A DNA stretch of 64,000 nucleotides. Origin: an uncultured Spirochaetota bacterium. Lineage in GTDB: Bacteria; Spirochaetota; Brachyspiria; Brachyspirales; Brachyspiraceae. The stretch lies in the NCBI GenBank assembly GCA_944390575.1, contig CALXQJ010000002.1, forward strand, positions 472,418 to 536,417. The letters are read 5' to 3'. This document shows positions 46,893 through 55,086 of the stretch, piece by piece; position 1 is the first letter of the stretch; every line of letters begins with the position of its first letter. Below the pieces are notes generated by a model, which saw nothing but the letters and a program-made list of their open reading frames with translations, had not been told where the DNA came from and did no database searches. The translations under genes and the position numbers were made by a program.

Positions 46893-46956
46893 CTTTGTAT
46901 ATTTATAAATAATAAAAGGCTTTTAGTATTATTAATATTTATAAGGAGTATATTTA

Positions 46957-48699
46957 ATGATAAGCAAAAGACTTATTGGGTTTATGAGTGAAGCTAAGAA
47001 ATATATAGGCTTTCACGTCTTTTTACAGCTACTTAATTTAGTTTTAAATATAGTGGCAATATTTGTAATAGCTGATTTGATAGAAAAGGTTTCTACTAAG
47101 TCATTTACAAATAATGATTTGATATTAGTATCATCTATTGTAGTAGGTGTAGTTATATTAAGATATATAATAAATATTTTTATAGCTAAAGCATCTCATA
47201 ATGCTTCTGGTAGAGTTAAACAGATTTTAAGAAAAAAGATTTATTCTAAACTTCTTGCACTTGGAGCTAAATATAAAGAAAAGTTTACAACTAGTTATTT
47301 AGTACAAATAGCAATGGAGGGAGTTGATCAATTAGAAATATATTTTGGAAGGTATTTACCACAATTTTTTTATAGTATGATAGCACCTATTATTTTGTTT
47401 ATAGTTTTATCTACTATAAGTATAAAAGCTTCTGTTATTCTTTTAATATGTGTACCATTAATTCCTATTTCTATAGTTGCTTGTGTAAAAATAGCAAAAA
47501 AGATATTAGGTAAATATTGGGGACAGTATGCTAATTTGGGTCAAACATTTTTAGAAAATATTCAAGGTCTTACAACATTAAAGATATATAATGCTGATGA
47601 AAGAAAGAATGATGAGATGAATGTTGAGGCTGAGAAGTTTAGAATTGCTACTATGAATCTTCTATATATGCAATTAAACTCTATTACTATAATGGATGTT
47701 ATAGCTTATGGTGGGGCTGCTTTGGGAATAATAGTTGCAGTTTATGAGTATATTAATGGGCGAATAAATTTAGCTGGTACTTTTTCTATTATAATGTTGT
47801 CTGCTGAGTTTTTTATTCCTCTTAGATTATTGGGTTCTTTCTTTCATATTGCTATGAATGGTATGTCTGCAAGTGATAGAATGTTTAAGATATTAGATAT
47901 GGATATTGATAATAGTAGAACTAACTTGATAGATAGAAATAATGAAAATATTAGATTTGAGAATGTATCATTTTCTTATGATGGTGAAAATAGTATATTA
48001 AATAATATTAGTTTAGATATTAAAGAAAAATCATTTGTTTCTATTGTTGGTCAATCTGGTTGTGGTAAGAGTACTATTGCATCTCTTATATCATTAAGAA
48101 ATGAGGGATATTATGGTTCTATTAAAATAGGGGATATTGAGTTATCTTCTATTAGTAGAGATGATTTAATGAAGAGAGTTGTTGTTGTAGATCATAATAG
48201 TTATTTATTTGAAGGTAGTGTTTATGATAATCTTCTTATGGCAGGTGAGCATATAAGTAAAGAAGATATGATAAAGGCACTAAAACAAGTAGAGCTTTAT
48301 GATTTCTTAGAATCAGAAAATGGTCTTGATACTAAGATTTTAGAGAGAGCTTCTAATTTTTCAGGAGGTCAAAGACAGAGACTTGCATTGGCACGTGCTA
48401 TACTTTTTGATGCTGATATATATATATTTGATGAGGCTACTTCTAATGTTGATGTAGAGAGTGAAGAAAGTATTATGAATATAATTAAAGATATTGCAAA
48501 AAGAAAGAGTGTTATACTTATTTCTCATAGATTATTTAATTGTATAGATTCTGATAATATTTACTTTATTAAAAATGGTTTTATTGCAGAAGAAGGGATA
48601 CATTCATATTTAATGGGGCTAAATGGAGAATATGCGAAATTATTCAATGAACAATATTCTTTAGAGACTATTTCAAAAGGAGAGACTATCAATGCGTAG
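46957..48699 (+). CDS. ABC exporter half, CydD-like
   Basis: 580 residues: six-helix membrane domain (about 1-320) and an ATPase domain. FGRYLPQFFYSMIAPIILF and LENIQGLTTLKIYNADE match CydD-type exporters. Walker A GQSGCGKSTIAS (about 367), signature FSGGQRQRLALARA, Walker B IYIFDEATSN and switch ISHR are intact. With the next gene it forms a heterodimer; CydDC pumps thiols or haem precursors in other bacteria and is needed for cytochrome bd. AAGGAG lies before the ATG. No cydAB here, so the cargo is open. Confidence 0.87.
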   Translation: MISKRLIGFMSEAKKYIGFHVFLQLLNLVLNIVAIFVIADLIEKVSTKSFTNNDLILVSSIVVGVVILRYIINIFIAKASHNASGRVKQILRKKIYSKLLALGAKYKEKFTTSYLVQIAMEGVDQLEIYFGRYLPQFFYSMIAPIILFIVLSTISIKASVILLICVPLIPISIVACVKIAKKILGKYWGQYANLGQTFLENIQGLTTLKIYNADERKNDEMNVEAEKFRIATMNLLYMQLNSITIMDVIAYGGAALGIIVAVYEYINGRINLAGTFSIIMLSAEFFIPLRLLGSFFHIAMNGMSASDRMFKILDMDIDNSRTNLIDRNNENIRFENVSFSYDGENSILNNISLDIKEKSFVSIVGQSGCGKSTIASLISLRNEGYYGSIKIGDIELSSISRDDLMKRVVVVDHNSYLFEGSVYDNLLMAGEHISKEDMIKALKQVELYDFLESENGLDTKILERASNFSGGQRQRLALARAILFDADIYIFDEATSNVDVESEESIMNIIKDIAKRKSVILISHRLFNCIDSDNIYFIKNGFIAEEGIHSYLMGLNGEYAKLFNEQYSLETISKGETINA

Positions 48700-50335
48700 A
48701 AGTGCTGTAAAAATAATGTTTAACCTTATAGGTTTAATTAATCCTTTAATACATATAATGATAATAGCTATAGTAACAGGCGTTCTTGGTTTTCTATGTG
48801 CTATATTTATTACAATTTTAGGTGGATATGCTATTACTAATTTTTTGGGTTTCACTACTGAATTAACTATAAAAACTATTTTTATTTCTGTTTTAGTATT
48901 AGCAGTTTTAAGAGGTGCTTTACATTATGTAGAGCAGTTGAGTAATCATTATATAGCTTTTAAGTTATTAGCTTTGATGCGTGATAAGATTTTTAAGGTT
49001 TTAAGAAAATTATCACCAGCTAAGTTGGAGGGTAGGGATAAAGGAAACTTAATAGCACTTATTACAAGTGATATTGAATTGCTTGAAGTTTTTTATGCTC
49101 ATACTATTTCTCCTATTGCTATTGGAATATTAACTTCTGTTATTATGTCTTTATATATTGGTAGCTTTCATATTTATCTTGGTATTATATCTTTTGTAGG
49201 ATATTTTGTTGTAGGTTTTTGTATACCGTATTTCATTTCTAAGTATGGAAAAGATGATGGTATGAATTATAGAGATAGCTTTGGTAAACTTAATAGTTAT
49301 TTTCTTGATAATTTATGGGGTATAAAAGAGATACTACAATATGGAGTAGGTGAGAAGAGAAATAATGAAGTTGAAAGCCGTACTGATAGTTTGATGTATC
49401 TTACAGAGAGACTTAGAAAGTATGAGGGCATTCAAATGGGGCTTACTAGCTCAGCTGTTTTAATCTTTACTCTTATAGTATTAATTGTGAGTATAATTAT
49501 TACAGATAATTTTGTAAATATTATAATTCCAACTATTGCAATGGCTAGTTCTTTTGGACCTGTTATTGCTTTGAGTAATTTATCTAATAATTTATATATG
49601 ACTCTTGCAAGTGGTGAGAGAGTATTAAATTTACTTAAAGAAAAACCTGTAACAGAGGAAGTGTTTAATGCTAATGATGTTGCTTTTGAAGGTGCGAATA
49701 TAGACAATATTTCTTTTGATTATGAAGGTGAGAATATATTAAGTAATTATAATCTTAATATAGAAAAGAATAAGATAATAGGTATTAGTGGTAAAAGTGG
49801 TAGTGGTAAATCTACACTTTTAAAATTATTAATGCGTTTTTGGGATACTAAGAAAGGTAGTATTCTTATTTCTAATACTAATATTAAAGATATTAATACT
49901 AATTGTTTAAGAAACATAGAAAGTTATGTAACACAAGATACTTCTATATTCAAAGATACTATAGAAAATAATATAAAAATAGCTAAGCACGATGCAACAA
50001 GAGATGAGGTTATAGAAGCTTGTAAAAAAGCATCTTTACACGACTTTATTATGACTTTACCTAAGGGCTATGATACTGATGTTGGTGAGCTTGGTGAGAC
50101 ATTATCAGGTGGAGAGAAACAGAGACTTTCTATAGCAAGAAGTTTCTTACATAATTCAGACTTTATACTATTAGATGAGCCAACAAGTAATTTAGATAGT
50201 TTGAATGAAGCTATTATATTAAAATCGATAAAAGATAATAGCGATAAAAAAACTGTAGTATTAGTATCTCATAGAGCTTCTACTCTTAACATTAGTGACA
50301 CTATTTACAAAATGAAAGAAGACAGAGTAAGCTAA
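48692..50335 (+). CDS. ABC exporter half, CydC-like
   Basis: 547 residues. The membrane domain has ALHYVEQLSNHYIAFKLLAL and KLSPAKLEGRDKGNLIAL, which parallel CydC's RYGERLVSHNATFRVL and LSPAGLARYRQGELL. The ATPase has Walker A GKSGSGKSTLLK, signature LSGGEKQRLSIARS, Walker B FILLDEPTSN and VSHR. It overlaps the CydD-like gene by eight bases with its own AAGGAG. A strong terminator closes the transcript at 50356. The partner is the upstream gene; the substrate is unknown. Confidence 0.87.
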   Translation: MRRSAVKIMFNLIGLINPLIHIMIIAIVTGVLGFLCAIFITILGGYAITNFLGFTTELTIKTIFISVLVLAVLRGALHYVEQLSNHYIAFKLLALMRDKIFKVLRKLSPAKLEGRDKGNLIALITSDIELLEVFYAHTISPIAIGILTSVIMSLYIGSFHIYLGIISFVGYFVVGFCIPYFISKYGKDDGMNYRDSFGKLNSYFLDNLWGIKEILQYGVGEKRNNEVESRTDSLMYLTERLRKYEGIQMGLTSSAVLIFTLIVLIVSIIITDNFVNIIIPTIAMASSFGPVIALSNLSNNLYMTLASGERVLNLLKEKPVTEEVFNANDVAFEGANIDNISFDYEGENILSNYNLNIEKNKIIGISGKSGSGKSTLLKLLMRFWDTKKGSILISNTNIKDINTNCLRNIESYVTQDTSIFKDTIENNIKIAKHDATRDEVIEACKKASLHDFIMTLPKGYDTDVGELGETLSGGEKQRLSIARSFLHNSDFILLDEPTSNLDSLNEAIILKSIKDNSDKKTVVLVSHRASTLNISDTIYKMKEDRVS

Positions 50336-50355
50336 TAATTACTTTTTTTTATTAT

Positions 50356-50395
50356 AAAAATAGTAAGAGAGATTATCTTTCTTACTATTTTTTTT
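50356..50395 (+). terminator. Terminator of the tetR-ABC transcript
   Basis: AAAAATAGTAAGA pairs with TCTTACTATTTTT, followed by further T residues. Confidence 0.8.
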
Positions 50396-50414
50396 ATTTT
50401 TTATAAAAAAGTAG

Positions 50415-50443
50415 TTGAAATATTATTTATATTGTGATATTAT
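50415..50443 (+). promoter_or_regulatory. Promoter of the tRNA-Ile/tRNA-Ala pair
   Basis: TTGAAA at 50415-50420, 17 bases, TATTAT at 50438-50443, about 30 bases before the tRNA-Ile 5' end. Confidence 0.6.
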
Positions 50444-50472
50444 TTACTTCATAAATGAGATTGAAATAAAAA

Positions 50473-50546
50473 GGGCCTGTAGCTCAGATGGCTAGAGCGT
50501 TCGACTGATAATCGAAAGGTCGGTGGTTCAATTCCTCCCAGGCCCA
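50473..50546 (+). tRNA. tRNA-Ile (anticodon GAU)
   Basis: 74 bases. Acceptor GGGCCTG/CAGGCCC, D stem GCTC/GAGC, anticodon arm TTCGA-CTGATAA-TCGAA giving GAU, variable AGGTC, T loop TTCAATT, discriminator A. The T stem GGTGG/CCTCC has a U-U mismatch in its middle pair. CCA is not encoded. Confidence 0.92.
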
Positions 50547-50590
50547 CAGATTATAATTAGTTTTGGTCTTTTTTATATTAATCTAAATAA

Positions 50591-50664
50591 GGGGGCTTAG
50601 CTCAGTTTGGGAGAGCGACTGCCTTGCACGCAGTAGGTCGTGGGTTCGATCCCCATAGCCTCCA
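50591..50664 (+). tRNA. tRNA-Ala (anticodon UGC)
   Basis: 74 bases. Acceptor GGGGGCT/AGCCTCC (one G-U), anticodon arm ACTGC-CTTGCAC-GCAGT giving UGC, T arm GTGGG-TTCGATC-CCCAT, discriminator A. Lies 44 bases after tRNA-Ile, probably on one transcript. The Ile-Ala pair usually sits in the 16S-23S spacer; no rRNA is nearby. Confidence 0.95.
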
Positions 50665-50674
50665 GAGTAAGTAT

Positions 50675-50710
50675 AAAACGGTTTCTTCTATAATAAGAGC
50701 CGTTTTTTTT
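50675..50710 (+). terminator. Terminator after tRNA-Ala
   Basis: AAAACGG + TTTCTT pairs with AAGAG + CCGTTTT around a short loop, ending in eight T. Confidence 0.85.
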
Positions 50711-50748
50711 GTATTATTAAAATAATAATACTTAGGAGGTATACCTTT

Positions 50749-51102
50749 GTGATTAAAAATAATTTCTTTTTTCTTATTATACTTATTTCTTTAGTATTTT
50801 TAGTTCAAGATAATTTTTTATATTCTATAACTCCTGATGAGGAGATGTTTTTAGATGCGGCTGCTTTTGGAGATGAAAAAGATTTCAAAAAGATGCTTAA
50901 GAAAAATATAAATATTAATGTACAAGATGATGTTGGAAATACTGCATTAATATTAGCTGCTTCTGAAGGACATACTGTTATTGTTGAACTTTTATTAAAA
51001 GCAAATGCTGATAAGACTATTGTTAATAAATATGGTTATGATGCTTTATATTATGCCAAAAATAAGAAAAAAAGAGATATAGTAAAATTACTTGAAAATT
51101 AA
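50749..51102 (+). CDS. Small secreted ankyrin-repeat protein
   Basis: 117 residues starting at GTG. AGGAGGT at 50734-50740, eight bases upstream, is the strongest Shine-Dalgarno seen in the window and fixes the start. Signal peptide (FFFLIILISLVFLVQDNFLYS), then about three ankyrin repeats (GNTALILAASEGHTVIVELL). Third ankyrin protein of the window, and the only one predicted to be exported without an anchor. Function unknown. Confidence 0.8.
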   Translation: MIKNNFFFLIILISLVFLVQDNFLYSITPDEEMFLDAAAFGDEKDFKKMLKKNININVQDDVGNTALILAASEGHTVIVELLLKANADKTIVNKYGYDALYYAKNKKKRDIVKLLEN

Positions 51103-51140
51103 TAATTTTTTATAATATCTTTATATTGGAGTTTTTTTAT

Positions 51141-52142
51141 ATGGCTAATATTACTATTATTGGAGCTGGTGGATGGGGTCTTGCATTAGCTAATATATTT
51201 GCAGAAAAACATAATATTAAAGTATGGGTTCATAGTGATTCTAATTATAAGTTATTAAGCACTACTTATAGAAATGATAATTATTTGAAAGATTTAGAAC
51301 TTAATAGAAGTATAACTTTTTCTAATGATATAGAATACTCTATTGTTGATAGTGATATTATTATTATAGTGACTCCATCATTTGCATTTGCAGATGCTTG
51401 TCATTCATTAAAACCATTTTTAAAAGATAATCAGATATTAGTTTCTGCAACTAAAGGGTTAGATAAAAAAACAGGACATACTATGACAGAAGTTGCACGT
51501 AGTATTATATCGGGTGACTTTGAATTATTAGCTTTATCTGGTCCATCTCATGCTGAAGAGGTAGCTAGAGGTGTTCCTACTGCATTAGTTGTTGGTGGAG
51601 AAAAAGCTGTGTCTGAATATGTTCGAGATACTTTGAGTATTTTACCTAAACTTAGAATATATAATTCTACAGATAGAAAGGGTGTTGAGATAGGTGGAGC
51701 TTTAAAAAATATTATGGCTATTGCTGGTGGAATTATAGATGGTCTTAATTTAGGAGATAATACTAAAGCAGCACTTATAACTAGAGGGCTTCACGAAATA
51801 GTTCGGTTTGCTATGAGTAAGGGGGCTAGAACTGATACTATGTATGGTCTTTCTGGAATGGGGGATTTAATAGTTACTTGTTCTAGTGGACTTAGTAGAA
51901 ATAATCGTCTTGGTCGTGCATTATCACAGGGTAAAAATTATGAGGATGTTATAAAAGAAAATCATGGTCAAGTGGCTGAAGGAGTATATGCTACTGTAGC
52001 TGCTTATGAGTATGCTAAGAAGAATGATATATATATGCCTATAACAGAAGCTATTTATAATATACTATTTAATAATGCAAATATAATAAATACATTAAAT
52101 GAGCTTATGAGTAAAACTCCTAAGAATGAGGGTGTTCTTTAA
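51141..52142 (+). CDS. gpsA: NAD(P)-dependent glycerol-3-phosphate dehydrogenase
   Basis: 333 residues. Makes sn-glycerol-3-phosphate for phospholipids. Rossmann motif [18 protein letters not shown] at the start, catalytic Lys in [20 protein letters not shown] (about 180-200), and [18 protein letters not shown] further on. GGAG at 51128-51131 and homologue length support ATG 51141 over TTG 51126. The stop shares a TTAA with pyrG on the other strand. Confidence 0.96.
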   Translation: MANITIIGAGGWGLALANIFAEKHNIKVWVHSDSNYKLLSTTYRNDNYLKDLELNRSITFSNDIEYSIVDSDIIIIVTPSFAFADACHSLKPFLKDNQILVSATKGLDKKTGHTMTEVARSIISGDFELLALSGPSHAEEVARGVPTALVVGGEKAVSEYVRDTLSILPKLRIYNSTDRKGVEIGGALKNIMAIAGGIIDGLNLGDNTKAALITRGLHEIVRFAMSKGARTDTMYGLSGMGDLIVTCSSGLSRNNRLGRALSQGKNYEDVIKENHGQVAEGVYATVAAYEYAKKNDIYMPITEAIYNILFNNANIINTLNELMSKTPKNEGVL

Positions 52143-53773
52143 TAATTTTTACTTTGTTTGTATTTCTTACTTGCGTCTATAAATCCTACAAAAATAGGGT
52201 GTGGATTTGTTAATCTTGACTTTAACTCTGGGTGGAATTGTACTCCTATCATAAATGGGTGATTATTTACTTCGGCTATTTCTACCAAGTTTCCATTTTT
52301 TAGCTTTCCTGTTATATTAAGTCCATGTTTTTCCATTTGTTCTATATATTCACTGTTGAATTCATATCTATGTCTATGTCTTTCAGATATTTCATTTGAT
52401 TGATAAAGATTATATGCCAAAGAATCTGACTTAATTTCACAAGGGTATGCACCAAGTCGCATAGTACCCCCTTTTAATAAATACTTTTTTTGTTCTTCCA
52501 TCATTGTAATAATAGGGTAGGGTGTATTCTCATCAAATTCTAATGAATTCGCATTTTTTAAGTTTATAACATTTCTTGCATATTCTATAGTCATAAGTTG
52601 CATACCCAAGCATATTCCAAAGTATGGAATATTATTTTCTCTTGCATACTTTATAGCTTCTATTTTTCCCTCTATTCCTCTTCCACCAAAACCACCAGGT
52701 ATTATAATACCATCAATATCATTAAAATATGATTCTATATTAATATTTTCTTTTCTTTCTAATTCTTCTGAGTCTATCCATTTAATTTCTACATTAGTAT
52801 CATTATAAAGAGCACCATGCCCTAAAGCTTCAGATATAGATATATATGCATCTTTCATCGCAACATATTTACCAACAAGAGCAATAGTTACTTTATTACT
52901 TGATGCTGATAGATTCTTTTGTTTACAAACTAAATCATTCCATTTAGTTAAGTCAATTTTTGGAGTTTCTATTTTAAAATGATTACATATAACATCTGAT
53001 ATACCTTGAGCTTCAAGCATCATAGGTACATCATATATACTAAAAGCATCAAAGTTTTCAAATACATTATGTTTTGGTATATTACAAAATAATCCTATTT
53101 TTACTTTATGGCTTTCTTCTAAATGCTTATTTGTTCTACATACTATAATATCTGGAATAATACCACTTTTCATAAGTTCTTTTACACTATGTTGAGTTGG
53201 TTTTGTTTTTATTTCCTCTGATGAACTTATAAATGGTATTAATGTAACATGTAGAAATATTACATTTTCATAGCCTAATTCTACTTTAACTTGTCTTATA
53301 GCTTCTATATATGGAAGAGATTCTATATCACCAACAGTACCTCCAATTTCTGTAATTATAACATCTGTTCTTTGTGTATCATCTTCTCTATATATTCTTC
53401 TTTTTATTTCATCTGTTATATGTGGTATAACTTGTACTGTTTCACCTAAGTATTTTCCTTCTCTTTCTTTATTTATTACGTGTTGATATATTTTACCTGT
53501 AGTTACATTGCTATGTTTATTTAGATTTTCATCTATAAATCTTTCATAATGCCCTATATCCAAATCAGTCTCAGCACCATCATCGGTAACAAAAACTTCC
53601 CCGTGCTGAAATGGACTCATAGTTCCAGGGTCTACATTTATATAAGGATCTAATTTTTGAATAGTAACAGTAAGTCCACGGGCTTTTAATAGTCTTCCTA
53701 TAGAAGCTGCTGTAATTCCTTTTCCAAGTCCAGATACAACACCACCTGTTACAAATATATGTTTAGTAGTCAT
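52139..53773 (-). CDS. pyrG: CTP synthase
   Basis: 544 residues. The N-terminal synthetase has [20 protein letters not shown] (P-loop) and [20 protein letters not shown]. The C-terminal class I glutaminase has catalytic Cys in [16 protein letters not shown] (about 380) and His in [11 protein letters not shown] (about 515). It aminates UTP to CTP using glutamine ammonia. The frame extends to 53812, but ATG 53773 matches homologues ([11 protein letters not shown]) and is preceded by AAGGAT. Confidence 0.97.
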   Translation of the reverse strand: MTTKHIFVTGGVVSGLGKGITAASIGRLLKARGLTVTIQKLDPYINVDPGTMSPFQHGEVFVTDDGAETDLDIGHYERFIDENLNKHSNVTTGKIYQHVINKEREGKYLGETVQVIPHITDEIKRRIYREDDTQRTDVIITEIGGTVGDIESLPYIEAIRQVKVELGYENVIFLHVTLIPFISSSEEIKTKPTQHSVKELMKSGIIPDIIVCRTNKHLEESHKVKIGLFCNIPKHNVFENFDAFSIYDVPMMLEAQGISDVICNHFKIETPKIDLTKWNDLVCKQKNLSASSNKVTIALVGKYVAMKDAYISISEALGHGALYNDTNVEIKWIDSEELERKENINIESYFNDIDGIIIPGGFGGRGIEGKIEAIKYARENNIPYFGICLGMQLMTIEYARNVINLKNANSLEFDENTPYPIITMMEEQKKYLLKGGTMRLGAYPCEIKSDSLAYNLYQSNEISERHRHRYEFNSEYIEQMEKHGLNITGKLKNGNLVEIAEVNNHPFMIGVQFHPELKSRLTNPHPIFVGFIDASKKYKQSKNY

Positions 53774-53956
53774 AGATATAATCCTTATTAAAATGATTAA
53801 TAAGGTTATCATTTAAATAGTATTAAATCAAGCATTAAAAAATAATATATAACTTAACATAATATACATTATCGGAATATTATTATTGCGTTTTTTGCAT
53901 TAATATTAAAATGATTTATAATATGAAATTATTATTATTTTACTGGAAAAATTATT

Positions 53957-54952
53957 ATGAACAAAAATGCAAATAAGAAAATAAATATAGCTTTTATAGG
54001 TGCTGGTTATATTTCTACGTTATTGGCTGAAACTATTTCTAAAATGAAAAAAGATGTAAACCTTTATGCTATAGCTTCGAGAGATATGAACAAGGCTAAG
54101 GAATTTGCTGATAAGTATGGCTTTGATAATTATTATGGGGCTTATGAAGATATGCTTAAGGATGATAATATAGATTTAGTATATATAGCAACACCGCATT
54201 CTCATCATTATGAACATATAAAATTATGTTTAGATTATAATAAAAATGTACTGTGTGAAAAATCTTTTACTGTTAATAGTAAGCAAGCTAATGAGGTATT
54301 AAAAATTGCTAAAAAAAAGAAGTTATTGCTTGCCGAGGCTATCTGGACAAGATATATGCCTAGCAGATATATGATTAATGATATTATAGCTTCTGGAGAG
54401 ATTGGCAATGTTACTTCTTTAAGTGCTAATTTAGGTTATGTAATAGCTGATGTTGATAGAATAAAGTTTCCTGAACTTGCTGGTGGTGCCTTGCTTGATA
54501 TTGGAGTTTATACTATTAATTTTGCTTTGATGGTATTTGGAGATAATATAAAAAGTATTGATTCTACTTGTGTAAAAATGTCTACAGGTGTTGATTCTCA
54601 AAATTCTATTACTATTACTTTTGATGATGATAAAATAGCTGTATTATATAGTACAGTACTTGCTATTACTGATAGACAGGCTGTTATTAATGGTGATAAA
54701 GGTTATATGGTTATAGAAAATATTAATAATCCTCAGTATATAACTACCTATTCCTTAGATAGAAAAAAAATAAATACATATAAAGTACCGAAACAGATTA
54801 CAGGATATGAATATCAAGTATTATCTTGTGTAGATGCTATTAGAAATAATAAGTTACAATGTTCTGAAATGTCTCATAAAGATATTATTAAAGTTATGAA
54901 TATAATGGACTCACTTAGAAAAAAATGGAAGATTAAGTACCCTTTTGAGTGA
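53957..54952 (+). CDS. Gfo/Idh/MocA-family oxidoreductase
   Basis: 331 residues. N-terminal Rossmann fold IAFIGAGYISTLLAETI (about 11-27), then VYIATPHSHHYEHIKLC and NVLCEKSFTVNSKQANE, where Lys of CEK(S/P) is the family's catalytic residue. ELAGGALLDIGVYTINFAL matches the C-terminal domain. Dihydrodiol/trans-1,2-dihydrobenzene-1,2-diol dehydrogenase-like members have the same AGGALLDIGVY. Substrate, probably a sugar or polyol, unknown. Single gene with an unremarkable promoter region. Confidence 0.9.
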   Translation: MNKNANKKINIAFIGAGYISTLLAETISKMKKDVNLYAIASRDMNKAKEFADKYGFDNYYGAYEDMLKDDNIDLVYIATPHSHHYEHIKLCLDYNKNVLCEKSFTVNSKQANEVLKIAKKKKLLLAEAIWTRYMPSRYMINDIIASGEIGNVTSLSANLGYVIADVDRIKFPELAGGALLDIGVYTINFALMVFGDNIKSIDSTCVKMSTGVDSQNSITITFDDDKIAVLYSTVLAITDRQAVINGDKGYMVIENINNPQYITTYSLDRKKINTYKVPKQITGYEYQVLSCVDAIRNNKLQCSEMSHKDIIKVMNIMDSLRKKWKIKYPFE

Positions 54953-55005
54953 TATTAAAACAAAAAATAAAATACACTATAAAAAAGTAAAATATATAAA
55001 TACTA

Positions 55006-55034
55006 TTGACAATTACAGTAACATAATATAAGAT
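55006..55034 (+). promoter_or_regulatory. Likely promoter of the giant coiled-coil gene
   Basis: TTGACA at 55006-55011, 17 bases, TAAGAT at 55029-55034 (4/6 to consensus), about 52 bases before the ATG. Confidence 0.5.
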
Positions 55035-55086
55035 AGTATACTGATTATGTTAATTATAATATATTATTGATCGTGGAGTTTATTAA

